Source of the DNA: Rhizobium sp. ICMP 5592
GTDB taxonomy: Bacteria > Pseudomonadota > Alphaproteobacteria > Rhizobiales > Rhizobiaceae
Assembly: GCF_009498525.1 (NCBI RefSeq)
Contig: NZ_QSNT01000003.1
Coordinates: forward strand, 1,095,671-1,159,670
Reading direction: 5' to 3'
DNA: 64,000 nt
The position numbers were made by a program, and so were the translations under genes. How positions within the stretch are numbered: the stretch's first letter is position 1; each line of letters starts with the position of its first letter. Shown in pieces: positions 42,248 to 50,511 of the stretch. The notes beneath the pieces were generated by a model. That model searched no databases and had not been told where the DNA came from. It saw nothing but the letters and a program-made list of their open reading frames with translations.

Positions 42248-43368
42248 TGCGCCCCTGGACATCCCTTGCCAAGCCGCTTGCCGCAAGCCTCCTTCTCAGC
42301 CTCACGGCGCTGCCCGCCGGCGCCCAGCAAGCGACCACCAACGGCGCCGGGCTGAATGAGGCGGCCGTGCCGGCGGTGATGCAGAAGGCGATCGACGACG
42401 TCATCCGCCCCGGCTACCGCGCCGTTCATGACAGCGCCTCGAAGCTGACGACCGCAATGAAGGCGCTCTGCGCCGATCCATCCGCAGCAAGCCTTTCCGC
42501 CGCGCAATCCGCCTTCGGCGACACGGTGAAGAGCTGGTCGCGCATCGAGATCGTTCAGACCGGGCCGATCATCGAGAAGAACCGTTTCGAGCACATCCTC
42601 TTCTACCCCGATCGCAAGGGTGTTGGCCTCAAGCAAGTGCAGGCGCTGATCGCCAAGGCCGACGAGCACGACACCACCGTCGAGGCCGTCGCCGGCAAGA
42701 GCGTGGCGTTGATGAGCATGACGGCCCTGGAATATGTGCTCTACGGCAACGGCTCCAGCGTTCTCAGTTCCGAAAAGCAAGGGTTCCGTTGCCGCTATGG
42801 CGCCGCCGTTGCCGGCAATATCGAGAACACCGCCAAGGAAATCGCCGACGAATGGGACGATCCGAACGGCGTACAGAAGTCCTGGAAGACCCCCGGCAAG
42901 GACAGCGAAGAATTCATGGACAACAAGGAGGCGGTGACGGCGCTGCTCGGCATCCTCGTGCATGGTGCCGGCAACGTCCGCGACCAGCGGCTGGAGACCT
43001 TCTACAAGGGCGATCCGGCGGCAGCGCGGCCGAAAATGGCGATCTACTGGCGATCCGGTAACACCTGGACCTCGCTTACCGGCAATCTTGAAGGGCTGAA
43101 GGCGCTCTGGGAAAAGGCCGGGATGACCGATCTCCTGCCCGCCGACAAGCGCGACATGGCCGGTAAGATCAACGCGCTCCTCGACAAACTGATCGCCACC
43201 GCACCGACCATCAATCCCGATATCGACGCGGCGATCACAAGCGACGCCGATCGCGCCAAGATCGATATGCTGCTTGCCGAGACCCGCGACCTCACCACGG
43301 GCTTCAGCGACAATTACGGCGGCGCGATCGGGCTTTCCGCCGGCTTCTCCTTCGCCGACGGAGACTAA
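42247..43368 (+). CDS. Second imelysin-family protein, lacking the metal-motif His
   Basis: 373 residues with a signal peptide ending P-A-G-A-Q near residue 27. The sequence is imelysin-like, but at the G-x-H-x-x-E position it has S-M-T-A-L-E (residues 157-162): Gly is replaced by Ser and His by Thr, while the Glu remains and Y-V-L-Y-G follows. It is shorter than the first imelysin. It may have lost metal binding and act as a partner subunit. Start overlaps the heme protein's stop by one base. Confidence 0.88.
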   Translation: MRPWTSLAKPLAASLLLSLTALPAGAQQATTNGAGLNEAAVPAVMQKAIDDVIRPGYRAVHDSASKLTTAMKALCADPSAASLSAAQSAFGDTVKSWSRIEIVQTGPIIEKNRFEHILFYPDRKGVGLKQVQALIAKADEHDTTVEAVAGKSVALMSMTALEYVLYGNGSSVLSSEKQGFRCRYGAAVAGNIENTAKEIADEWDDPNGVQKSWKTPGKDSEEFMDNKEAVTALLGILVHGAGNVRDQRLETFYKGDPAAARPKMAIYWRSGNTWTSLTGNLEGLKALWEKAGMTDLLPADKRDMAGKINALLDKLIATAPTINPDIDAAITSDADRAKIDMLLAETRDLTTGFSDNYGGAIGLSAGFSFADGD

Positions 43369-43373
43369 CGACG

Positions 43374-44459
43374 ATGCGGAGCGCGCTGATCGACCGGAGA
43401 GCTTTCGTCAAGGCGGCGGGACTGACCTTCCTGGCGGCTTTGAGGCCCGGCGCGCTGATGGCGCTGGAGCGGGTCGACGCGGTCTATGCCTCGGGCATGC
43501 GTGCCGCTGACGGCTCTTTTGCCGTGGCGACGGTCACCGAGCGCGGAGAGATTGTCGACCAAGTGGCGCTGCCCGCTCGTGCCCACGGCATGGCCTTTTC
43601 GAAGGCGACAGGCAAGACCGTCGCCTTCGCCCGCCGGCCCGGCACCTATGCGATGATCTTCGATCCCTGGACCAAGGGCGAACCGATCGTCATCACCGCG
43701 CGCGAGGGCCGGCATTTCTACGGCCACGGCACATTTTCGCCTGACGGTAAGCTGCTCTATGCCAGCGAGAACGACTTCGACGCCAATAGGGGCATGATCG
43801 GCATCTACGACGCCCGCAACCGCTTTGCCCGCATCGGCGAATACGAGACCTACGGCACCGGCCCGCATGACATGACCGTGTCCGACGACGGCAAGCTTTT
43901 GATTGTCGCCAATGGCGGTATCGAGACCCATCCGGATTTCGGCCGCACCAAGCTCAACCTCGACCATATGGAACCGTCGCTGATGCTGATCGACGCGGCA
44001 AGCGGCCGGCTGATCGAAAAACACACCCTGCCGCCGCAATACGCCCAGGTTTCCACCCGGCATGTCGATATCGACGCCCAGGGCCGCATCTGGTTCGCCT
44101 GCCAGTATGAAGGCCGCCGCAACGACCTGCCGCCGCTCATCGGCCATTTCGCCAAGGGCGAGGACCTGACCTTCGTCCCCCTGCCCGACGACACCACCCG
44201 CGCGCTCGGCAATTACGTCGGTGCCATCGCCGTCAACCGCGCCGACAACCTCGTCGGCGTGACATCACCGGTCGAGGGCACCTCCGTGACATTGGACGCA
44301 AAGACCGGGGCAGTGCTGAAGGTCGAAAGCATAGCGGATGCTGCGGGTATCGCGCCGGCACCGCATGGGTTTGCGGTGTCGTCCTATCGCGGGGAGTTTC
44401 TGGGGCAGCACAGTGATGTGGCCTGGGATCAGCATATCGTGCGGATAGGACGTGGCTGA
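43374..44459 (+). CDS. DUF1513 family exported protein (twin-arginine signal)
   Basis: 361 residues. The N-terminus D-R-R-A-F-V-K-A-A-G followed by a hydrophobic stretch is a twin-arginine signal, so it is exported folded, perhaps with a cofactor. The rest is beta-rich with repeated H-G-T-F-S-P-D-G-K-L-L-Y-A-S-E-N-D-like blades, consistent with a beta-propeller. It starts 5 bases after the second imelysin stop and is the last gene of the cluster. The function of DUF1513 is unknown. Confidence 0.88.
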   Translation: MRSALIDRRAFVKAAGLTFLAALRPGALMALERVDAVYASGMRAADGSFAVATVTERGEIVDQVALPARAHGMAFSKATGKTVAFARRPGTYAMIFDPWTKGEPIVITAREGRHFYGHGTFSPDGKLLYASENDFDANRGMIGIYDARNRFARIGEYETYGTGPHDMTVSDDGKLLIVANGGIETHPDFGRTKLNLDHMEPSLMLIDAASGRLIEKHTLPPQYAQVSTRHVDIDAQGRIWFACQYEGRRNDLPPLIGHFAKGEDLTFVPLPDDTTRALGNYVGAIAVNRADNLVGVTSPVEGTSVTLDAKTGAVLKVESIADAAGIAPAPHGFAVSSYRGEFLGQHSDVAWDQHIVRIGRG

Positions 44460-44515
44460 GGCGTACGGGGTGGGAATTTAAGCTGCGCGACAGTGAGTTC
44501 GCCGCACCTCAGATA

Positions 44516-44701
44516 CCCCCCTCTGTCACTTCGTGACATCCCCCCCACAAGGGTGGAGATCGTTGGGAGTGTGCTGCTCGTTACTGGTAAGCCAATAAGC
44601 CGCAGTTTCAGCAGACCCGATGTTTTATTGAGGCAGGGCCGTGCCACAAGTTACCAATCTCCACCCTTGGGGGGGAGATGTCACGAAGTGACAGAGGGGG
44701 T
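44516..44701. repeat. Long inverted repeat, MITE-like intergenic element
   Basis: Two arms of about 45 bases (44516-44560 and 44657-44701), nearly exact reverse complements, surround a 96-base centre. Each arm has a G- or C-run, an inner TGTCAC/GTGACA hairpin and AAGGGTGGAGAT. It lies between the DUF1513 gene and the end of the DUF2252 gene. Similar C-rich repeats recur in rhizobial genomes as I recall; no transposase is encoded. Confidence 0.75.
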
Positions 44702-44735
44702 GCACTCTCCGCAAACTCGCAGCCGAGACCCCACC

Positions 44736-45812
44736 TCACCAGCGCTTGGCAAACTCCGCCTGCTCCGCGCTGATCGCCGCTGCCGCCGCCTTGGCCGAGA
44801 TCCTCAGCCAATCGCCGCCGCGCTTGTCGAGATCGGTCAGAACCGGCGGAATGCGCGACGCGTCATCCGCATGGCAATTGGCGATTTCGAAGCCCATCAG
44901 GTCGAGCATATCGGGCGACAGCAGGATCTGTGCGTCGCCCGCAACTTCGATCTTGCGGCTATTCGGCGACAGGCGACGGACCAACAGCGTGCCGGTTACC
45001 TGATAGCGCGGATCGGGAGCACGCGTCCGGCCGGCGGCAATCACGCCGGTATGGATCGCGGTGTCCGATGGGTTATGGCAGAGAGACCACGCGGACTGGG
45101 CCAGAGCCTTGACCTCGCGCAGCACCGGCCCGCCGCGCCATTCGACATCGGCGACGAAACGCGGACGGCCGAGGCTGCCGGTGCCGGCGGTGCGCGGCTT
45201 GGGGACAAAGGCAAGCGTCGGGTCCGGCAATGACCGGCGCAACGCGTCGAGATAGGGCTCGCGCACCGGTTTGACTGCTGGCGGCAGATCGCGAAATTTA
45301 TCCCAGAACGCCTTGCGCTCGGTGTTCGACAGGATCACCTCGTTACGCAACCATTTATAATCGCGCTCGAGGATGATCGCCGAAGGCTTCTGCATGCCGC
45401 GCCGGTAACCGCCCAGAATGGCATCGGCGATGGCACGCGGTGTCGGGCCGTCATCGCCCCGCGCCAGGATCGCGCTCGCCGCCAGCCGCACCAGATCGAG
45501 CGCATAGGGCATGGTGGCGGCATCGTCGAAATCGTTGAGGCCCCATACCAGCCGCCCTTCTTCGTCGCGCCAGGTGCCGAAATTCTCCAGATGCGTGTCG
45601 CCGATCGCCAGCAGCTGCGGCGCATCCGCAAGGTCGGGGCAAATGTCGAAGATGGTCTCGGCCCAGCGCCAATAGGTGGCGCGCAGGAAGACGAAAGCGC
45701 CGCTTTTCATCTTCTTGTACTTCTTGTCGAGATCGGCCTCCACCAGATCGGTGCCAAGCTGCGTCCGCATCCAGCTTTCATAGGCTTTGGTCGATTGCAG
45801 GATCGTCGCCAT
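44736..45812 (-). CDS. DUF2252 family protein
   Basis: 358 residues. The motif G-D-T-H-L-E-N-F-G-T-W resembles the catalytic loop of kinase-like folds (D-x-H-x-x-N), and N-D-F-D-D-A resembles a metal-binding D-x-D. DUF2252 proteins are proposed to be kinase-like phosphotransferases, though no substrate is known. GGAG lies 5 bases before the ATG; longer in-frame extensions upstream run over the thioesterase gene and are not supported. Confidence 0.85.
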   Translation of the reverse strand: MATILQSTKAYESWMRTQLGTDLVEADLDKKYKKMKSGAFVFLRATYWRWAETIFDICPDLADAPQLLAIGDTHLENFGTWRDEEGRLVWGLNDFDDAATMPYALDLVRLAASAILARGDDGPTPRAIADAILGGYRRGMQKPSAIILERDYKWLRNEVILSNTERKAFWDKFRDLPPAVKPVREPYLDALRRSLPDPTLAFVPKPRTAGTGSLGRPRFVADVEWRGGPVLREVKALAQSAWSLCHNPSDTAIHTGVIAAGRTRAPDPRYQVTGTLLVRRLSPNSRKIEVAGDAQILLSPDMLDLMGFEIANCHADDASRIPPVLTDLDKRGGDWLRISAKAAAAAISAEQAEFAKRW

Positions 45813-45971
45813 CTCAGCTCCATCTCGAATCTCTTGATGAGCATATCGAAAACCGAGCATCATGGAAAAACAATGTCGCGGCCGCATCATTTCCCGAGTT
45901 CGATTTCCAGCATATCGCTCTTGTCCAAATAAGCCTGCCATGCCAATTTCGCACCCGCGAAAGGGAACAGC

Positions 45972-46421
45972 ATGACCGGGGAAAACAGCGGCGACTTTCG
46001 GGCGCGCATAAGGACGAGTTTCGAGCGACAGGCGGCGATGGCGACCATTGGCGCCGAATTGACCCGCGTCGAGCACGGCATGGTCGAGATCGAGCTGCCG
46101 TTCGACGTCAAGCTGACGCAGCAGCACGGCATCCTGCATGCCGGCATCATCTCGGCGGCGTTGGATTCGGCCTGCGGTTTCGCGGCCTACAGTCTCATCG
46201 ATCCCACCGCCTCGATCCTCACCATCGAATTCAAGGTCAACCTGATGTCGCCGGGGCGCGGAGAGCGTTTTCTGTTTCGCGGCGAAGTGACCAAGCCGGG
46301 CAATACCATCATCGTCGCCGACGGGCGCGGCTATGCCATCGGCGACGGACCAGCCAAGCTGATTGCCTCCATGACCGGGACAATGATGGTCATCCGGGGC
46401 CGAGAGGGAATTACCGGATGA
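45972..46421 (+). CDS. PaaI family thioesterase (hotdog fold)
   Basis: 149 residues with the hotdog motif H-G-I-L-H-A-G-I-I-S-A-A-L-D-S-A-C-G, where H-A-G and Asp are the active-site region of PaaI-like acyl-CoA thioesterases, followed by E-F-K-V-N-L-M-S-P. It overlaps the nucleosidase gene by 4 bases (ATGA), pointing to one operon. The acyl-CoA substrate is unknown. Confidence 0.9.
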   Translation: MTGENSGDFRARIRTSFERQAAMATIGAELTRVEHGMVEIELPFDVKLTQQHGILHAGIISAALDSACGFAAYSLIDPTASILTIEFKVNLMSPGRGERFLFRGEVTKPGNTIIVADGRGYAIGDGPAKLIASMTGTMMVIRGREGITG

Positions 46422-47059
46422 CATTCGAACTGAAGCGCGTATCGGGAAAATCGATCCTGTTCGTGATGGCCGCCGAAGCCGAATATGGCCCCTTCCTGCG
46501 ATCCCGCTTCGAACCATTGATCACTGGCGTCGGCCCGGTCGAGGCGGCGATTGTCCTCACACGCACGCTTTCACAGCTCGAAGCGCAAAACGATCTCCCC
46601 GACCTCGTGGTATCGCTGGGCTCGGCCGGTTCCGCCCGACTGGAGCAGACGGAAGTCTATCAGGCTACCTCCGTTTCCTATCGCGACATGGATGCCTCGC
46701 CGCTCGGCTTCGAGAAGGGCCGCACACCCTTCCTCGACCTGCCCGCCACCATCGAACTGCCGCTGCGCATTCCCGGCGTTCCGGAGGCCAGCCTTTCGAC
46801 CGGCGGCAACATCATTTCCGGCGCGGAGGCTTATGGCCGGATCGCCGCCGATATGGTGGAGATGGAGACCTATGCCGTGCTGCGCGCCTGCCAGGCCTTT
46901 GACCGGCCGCTGATCGGGCTGCGCGGCATTTCCGACGGCAAGGTCGATCTGCAGCATATTTCCGACTGGACGGAATATCTGCATATCATCGACCGCAAGC
47001 TTTCCAATGCCGTCGACGGGCTGTTCACCGCCCTTGAAGACGGCGTATTCTGGTTCTAA
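46418..47059 (+). CDS. 5'-Methylthioadenosine/S-adenosylhomocysteine nucleosidase-like protein
   Basis: 213 residues of the purine nucleoside phosphorylase fold. Marks are L-F-V-M-A-A-E-A-E-Y at the start, G-V-G-P-V-E-A, L-G-S-A-G-S, the purine- and ribose-binding V-E-M-E-T-Y-A and R-G-I-S-D, whose Asp is the catalytic acid. It would cleave MTA/SAH or a related nucleoside for the methionine salvage or SAM cycle. The start overlaps the thioesterase end. Confidence 0.85.
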   Translation: MTFELKRVSGKSILFVMAAEAEYGPFLRSRFEPLITGVGPVEAAIVLTRTLSQLEAQNDLPDLVVSLGSAGSARLEQTEVYQATSVSYRDMDASPLGFEKGRTPFLDLPATIELPLRIPGVPEASLSTGGNIISGAEAYGRIAADMVEMETYAVLRACQAFDRPLIGLRGISDGKVDLQHISDWTEYLHIIDRKLSNAVDGLFTALEDGVFWF

Positions 47060-47086
47060 AGGACCGGAAACCGCCAGAAGTGAGGA

Positions 47087-47130
47087 CAATCGGGACAATA
47101 AATTCGGCTCCGCCGCGATTTGCCCGATTG
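47087..47130 (+). promoter_or_regulatory. Hairpin in the guaA leader
   Basis: CAATCGGG (47087-47094) and CCCGATTG (47123-47130) form a perfect 8-bp stem around 28 bases, ending about 30 bases before the guaA ATG. It may end the upstream nucleosidase transcript or shape the guaA leader. Confidence 0.45.
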
Positions 47131-47162
47131 CCAGCGAAAGCGCTTTTCATTAAAGGCTCGCC

Positions 47163-48725
47163 ATGACCCAGATAGCACAGCCCGATACCGTTCTCATCGT
47201 CGATTTTGGCAGCCAGGTGACACAGCTCATCGCACGGCGCGTGCGCGAAGCGGGCGTCTATTGCGAAATCGTCCCCTTCCAGTCCGCAGACGCCGGCTTC
47301 AAGCGGCTACAGCCGAAGGCCGTGATCCTCTCCGGCAGCCCGGCCTCGACCGTGGACGAAGGCTCGCCAAGAGCGCCGCAAATCATTTTCGACAGCGGTG
47401 TGCCGGTGTTCGGCATCTGCTACGGCCAGCAGACCATGTGCATGCAGCTCGGCGGCAAGGTTGAAAGCGGCCATCACCGCGAATTCGGCCGCGCCTTCCT
47501 TGACGTCAACAAGGATTGCGCGCTGTTCGAAGGCCTCTGGTCCTCCGGTTCGCGTCATCAGGTCTGGATGAGCCATGGCGACCGCGTCACTGCATTGCCG
47601 GAAGGCTTCGAAGTCGTCGCCACGTCCTCGAACGCACCCTATGCCTTCATCGCCGACGAGACGCGCAAGTACTACGGCGTGCAGTTCCATCCCGAAGTCG
47701 TGCATACGCCCGATGGCGCCAAGCTAATCGGCAACTTCATTCACAATATTGCGGGGATCAGGGGCGACTGGTCGATGTCGGCCTATCGCGCCAAGGCCGT
47801 GCAGGCGATCCGCGATCAGGTTGGCGACAAGCGCGTCATCTGCGCGCTGTCGGGCGGCGTCGATTCCTCCGTCGCAGCATTGCTGATCCATGAAGCGGTC
47901 GGCGACCAGCTGACCTGCATCCTGGTCGACCACGGGTTGATGCGCAAGGACGAGGCGGCAAACGTCGTCGCCATGTTCAGCGAGCACTACAATCTGCATC
48001 TCCTCCACGTTGACGCTTCAGAGCGCTTCATCGGTGAACTGGAGGGCGTCAGCGATCCCGAGACCAAGCGCAAGATCATCGGCCGTCTCTTCATCGAGAC
48101 TTTCGAAGAGGAAGCCAAGAAGCTCGGCGGCGCGGATTTCCTCGGCCAGGGCACGCTCTATCCCGACGTCATCGAAAGCGTCTCCTTCACCGGCGGCCCC
48201 TCGGTCACCATCAAGTCACATCACAATGTCGGCGGCCTACCGGAGCGCATGAACATGCAGCTCGTCGAGCCGCTGCGCGAACTCTTCAAAGACGAAGTGC
48301 GGGCACTCGGCAAGGAGCTCGGCCTGCCCGACAGCTTCATCGGCCGCCATCCCTTCCCGGGTCCGGGCCTCGCCATCCGCTGCCCGGGCGGCATCACCCG
48401 CGAGAAGCTGGAGATCCTGCGCGAAGCGGACGCCATCTATCTCGACGAAATCCGCAAGGCAGGCCTCTACGACGCCATCTGGCAAGCCTTCGCTGTGCTG
48501 CTGCCGGTCCAGACCGTCGGCGTCATGGGCGATGGCCGCACCTACGAATTCGTCTGCGCACTGCGCGCCGTTACCTCCGTCGACGGCATGACAGCGGATT
48601 TCTACCACTACGATATGGAATTCCTCGGCCGCGCCGCGACCCGCATCATCAACGAAGTCCGTGGCATCAACCGCGTCGTTTATGATGTGACGTCAAAGCC
48701 GCCGGGCACGATCGAGTGGGAGTGA
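47163..48725 (+). CDS. guaA: GMP synthase (glutamine-hydrolysing)
   Basis: GuaA turns XMP into GMP with ATP and glutamine. The 520 residues comprise the class I amidotransferase (nucleophile Cys86 in F-G-I-C-Y-G-Q-Q, then G-V-Q-F-H-P-E-V with the His and Glu), the PP-loop ATPase (A-L-S-G-G-V-D-S-S near residue 228) and the C-terminal dimer domain ending P-P-G-T-I-E-W-E. AAAGG lies 6 bases before the ATG. Confidence 0.98.
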   Translation: MTQIAQPDTVLIVDFGSQVTQLIARRVREAGVYCEIVPFQSADAGFKRLQPKAVILSGSPASTVDEGSPRAPQIIFDSGVPVFGICYGQQTMCMQLGGKVESGHHREFGRAFLDVNKDCALFEGLWSSGSRHQVWMSHGDRVTALPEGFEVVATSSNAPYAFIADETRKYYGVQFHPEVVHTPDGAKLIGNFIHNIAGIRGDWSMSAYRAKAVQAIRDQVGDKRVICALSGGVDSSVAALLIHEAVGDQLTCILVDHGLMRKDEAANVVAMFSEHYNLHLLHVDASERFIGELEGVSDPETKRKIIGRLFIETFEEEAKKLGGADFLGQGTLYPDVIESVSFTGGPSVTIKSHHNVGGLPERMNMQLVEPLRELFKDEVRALGKELGLPDSFIGRHPFPGPGLAIRCPGGITREKLEILREADAIYLDEIRKAGLYDAIWQAFAVLLPVQTVGVMGDGRTYEFVCALRAVTSVDGMTADFYHYDMEFLGRAATRIINEVRGINRVVYDVTSKPPGTIEWE

Positions 48726-48749
48726 AGGGGAGCCTGGCTTTCAAATATT

Positions 48750-48788
48750 CGGTCGCGCGCTGCTCGAAGACGTTAGCGCGCGCGACCG
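48750..48788. terminator. GC-rich terminator after guaA
   Basis: CGGTCGCGCGC/GCGCGCGACCG makes a perfect 11-bp stem with a 17-base loop. No T-run follows, but the stem is very stable and lies between two convergent genes. Confidence 0.6.
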
Positions 48789-48819
48789 GTTCTCGGCGTC
48801 GATCACAGTCGTAAATCGA

Positions 48820-49419
48820 TTACTGCTTCTTCTTGAACAAATCCTGGAAGATGAGCTGGCCCCAGGTGCGGCCGCGGGCGTGCACCAGCGCGCCACCCTC
48901 GTTGAACTTTCCCAGTTTGACGGGTGCGAATCCGAGTTGTTTGGCCAAACCCGCCACAGGAGCGATCGCGTCCTCGTCGTCGCTCGACAGAAAGACGACC
49001 CGGTGCCCGCCCTCGACGACAGGATCGGCGGCCAGGGTGGCCGCAACCAGATGATTGAAACCTTTCACGAACTTGGCACCAGTGAACGACTTCGCGACGA
49101 AGGCGGAGGACGGGAGGCCGTCCAGCTCCTCGAGGGGAACTAACGCGTTCATCGCGTCGATGACCGTCTTGCCTTTCCAGCTCGGCAGAGCCTTCGCAAC
49201 CTCGCGGTGCTCCCCGAACGGGACCGCCAAGATGATTGTGTCGGCCTCGAGTGCATCCCGCAGCGACTTGGCGACGACCGTGGGTCCAATCGCCCGAGCC
49301 TGCGGCGTCAACGCCTCGGGCGGCCGGCGGCTCGCAACGGTCACGTCGATGTTTTTACGGGCGAAGGCGTGAGCCAGGGCCTGACCTATCTTCCCGAATC
49401 CTACAATCGCATAGCTCAT
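48820..49419 (-). CDS. NADPH-dependent F420 reductase-like NAD(P)-binding protein
   Basis: 199 residues. The N-terminus A-I-V-G-F-G-K-I-G-Q-A-L-A-H-A-F-A is a Rossmann dinucleotide motif, and A-S-R-R-P binds NADP phosphate in this family. The C-terminal part contains F-V-K-G-F-N-H-L and G-F-A-P-V-K-L-G. These proteins are widespread beyond F420-using organisms and may reduce flavins or other substrates. GGAG lies 7 bases before the ATG. The upstream SDR gene on the same strand ends 89 bases away. Confidence 0.85.
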   Translation of the reverse strand: MSYAIVGFGKIGQALAHAFARKNIDVTVASRRPPEALTPQARAIGPTVVAKSLRDALEADTIILAVPFGEHREVAKALPSWKGKTVIDAMNALVPLEELDGLPSSAFVAKSFTGAKFVKGFNHLVAATLAADPVVEGGHRVVFLSSDDEDAIAPVAGLAKQLGFAPVKLGKFNEGGALVHARGRTWGQLIFQDLFKKKQ

Positions 49420-49508
49420 AATACTTCTCCGATCCGTGTTGATATTGATTCCCCAGCCCTCAACGGCGCTGGGTTATCCGTTTCGTTGTGTGGCGCTCCG
49501 GCGCGAGT

Positions 49509-50243
49509 TCAGATGGCCGAGAAGCCGCCGTCGACAGACAACTCCACCCCATTCACGAAGCTCGAATCGTCTGAAGCAAGAAACAGCGCGACCGCCGCAA
49601 TTTCCTCAGGACGGCCCATCTTTCCCCGCGGAATCAGAGATTCGAACATCCGCTTCGCCTCCTCGGTGAGAACTTGGTCCTGCATCGGTGTGGCGATCGG
49701 CCCCGGGCTCAGCACGTTCACCCGGATATTCCTACCCTTCAGTTCGTTAAGCCAAGTGCGTGCGAATGAGCGCAATGCCGCCTTGCTCGCCGCATACACG
49801 CCGTAACCAGGAAAACCTTTCACTGAAGCAACCGACCCGGTCATGAAGATCGATCCGCCATCGTTGAACAGCGGCAGCGCCTTTTGAACCGTAAACAGCG
49901 TGCCGCGCGTATTCAGGCTGAAGGTCGCATCGAAATGCTGCTCGGTAATCTCGCCCAGTGGGACAGCTTCGCCCGTGCCGGCACTCGCGTACAGGACGTC
50001 GATCCTGCCCTTTTCCCGCTTGACCGTGTCGAACAGGCGGTCGATGTCGTCGAGATTGGCCGCGTCGCCGCGCACGCCGGTCACGTTCCGGCCAATCAGC
50101 TTGACGGCTTCGTCCAGCGCCTCCTGCCTCCGGCCCGTGATAAAAACATAGGCGCCTTCTTCAACGAACCGCTTGGCGCTCGCCAGCGCCATACCGCTCG
50201 ATCCACCCGTGATGACTGCAACCTTACCCTCAAGCTTTCCCAT
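49509..50243 (-). CDS. SDR family oxidoreductase
   Basis: 244 residues, classical SDR. The Rossmann motif T-G-G-S-S-G-M-A, the N-A-G-equivalent A-S-A-G-T-G, the catalytic Ser in G-S-V-A and Y-A-A-S-K, and the C-terminal V-D-G-G-F are all seen. AGGAG lies 5 bases before the ATG. It is divergent from a LysR gene (50512), which most likely controls it. The substrate is unknown. Confidence 0.93.
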   Translation of the reverse strand: MGKLEGKVAVITGGSSGMALASAKRFVEEGAYVFITGRRQEALDEAVKLIGRNVTGVRGDAANLDDIDRLFDTVKREKGRIDVLYASAGTGEAVPLGEITEQHFDATFSLNTRGTLFTVQKALPLFNDGGSIFMTGSVASVKGFPGYGVYAASKAALRSFARTWLNELKGRNIRVNVLSPGPIATPMQDQVLTEEAKRMFESLIPRGKMGRPEEIAAVALFLASDDSSFVNGVELSVDGGFSAI

Positions 50244-50511
50244 GACTTCTCCTTTCGTGGTGTCGGGACAGCATCTGCCTCCGAGGACCTCGAAATGGGT
50301 CCGCCGGCATCAGTTGTTGAGTGCGCAAGCGCGCACATCGGTGGTGCAAAATCGATCCGGCGGGACGACTGACGCCAGCCGCGACGATCGATGTCCGCCA
50401 TTCGGAACGCGGCCCCGCTCGTTGACATAAGCTATGATGACTGCTCGTGTTGCTGTACGATGCGCTGGATACGGGTTTTGGAAGGCGCACCGCGTGGTGC
50501 CGGATTGCACC
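50244..50511. promoter_or_regulatory. Divergent region between SDR and LysR genes
   Basis: 268 bases with the SDR ribosome site at its left edge. It should hold promoters and a LysR site; no clear consensus was fixed. Confidence 0.35.

Noticed and set aside
45813..46517. A long minus-strand extension of the DUF2252 gene over the thioesterase gene
   Set aside because: The DUF2252 start with its ribosome site is at 45812, and the extension is a shadow of the plus-strand thioesterase.
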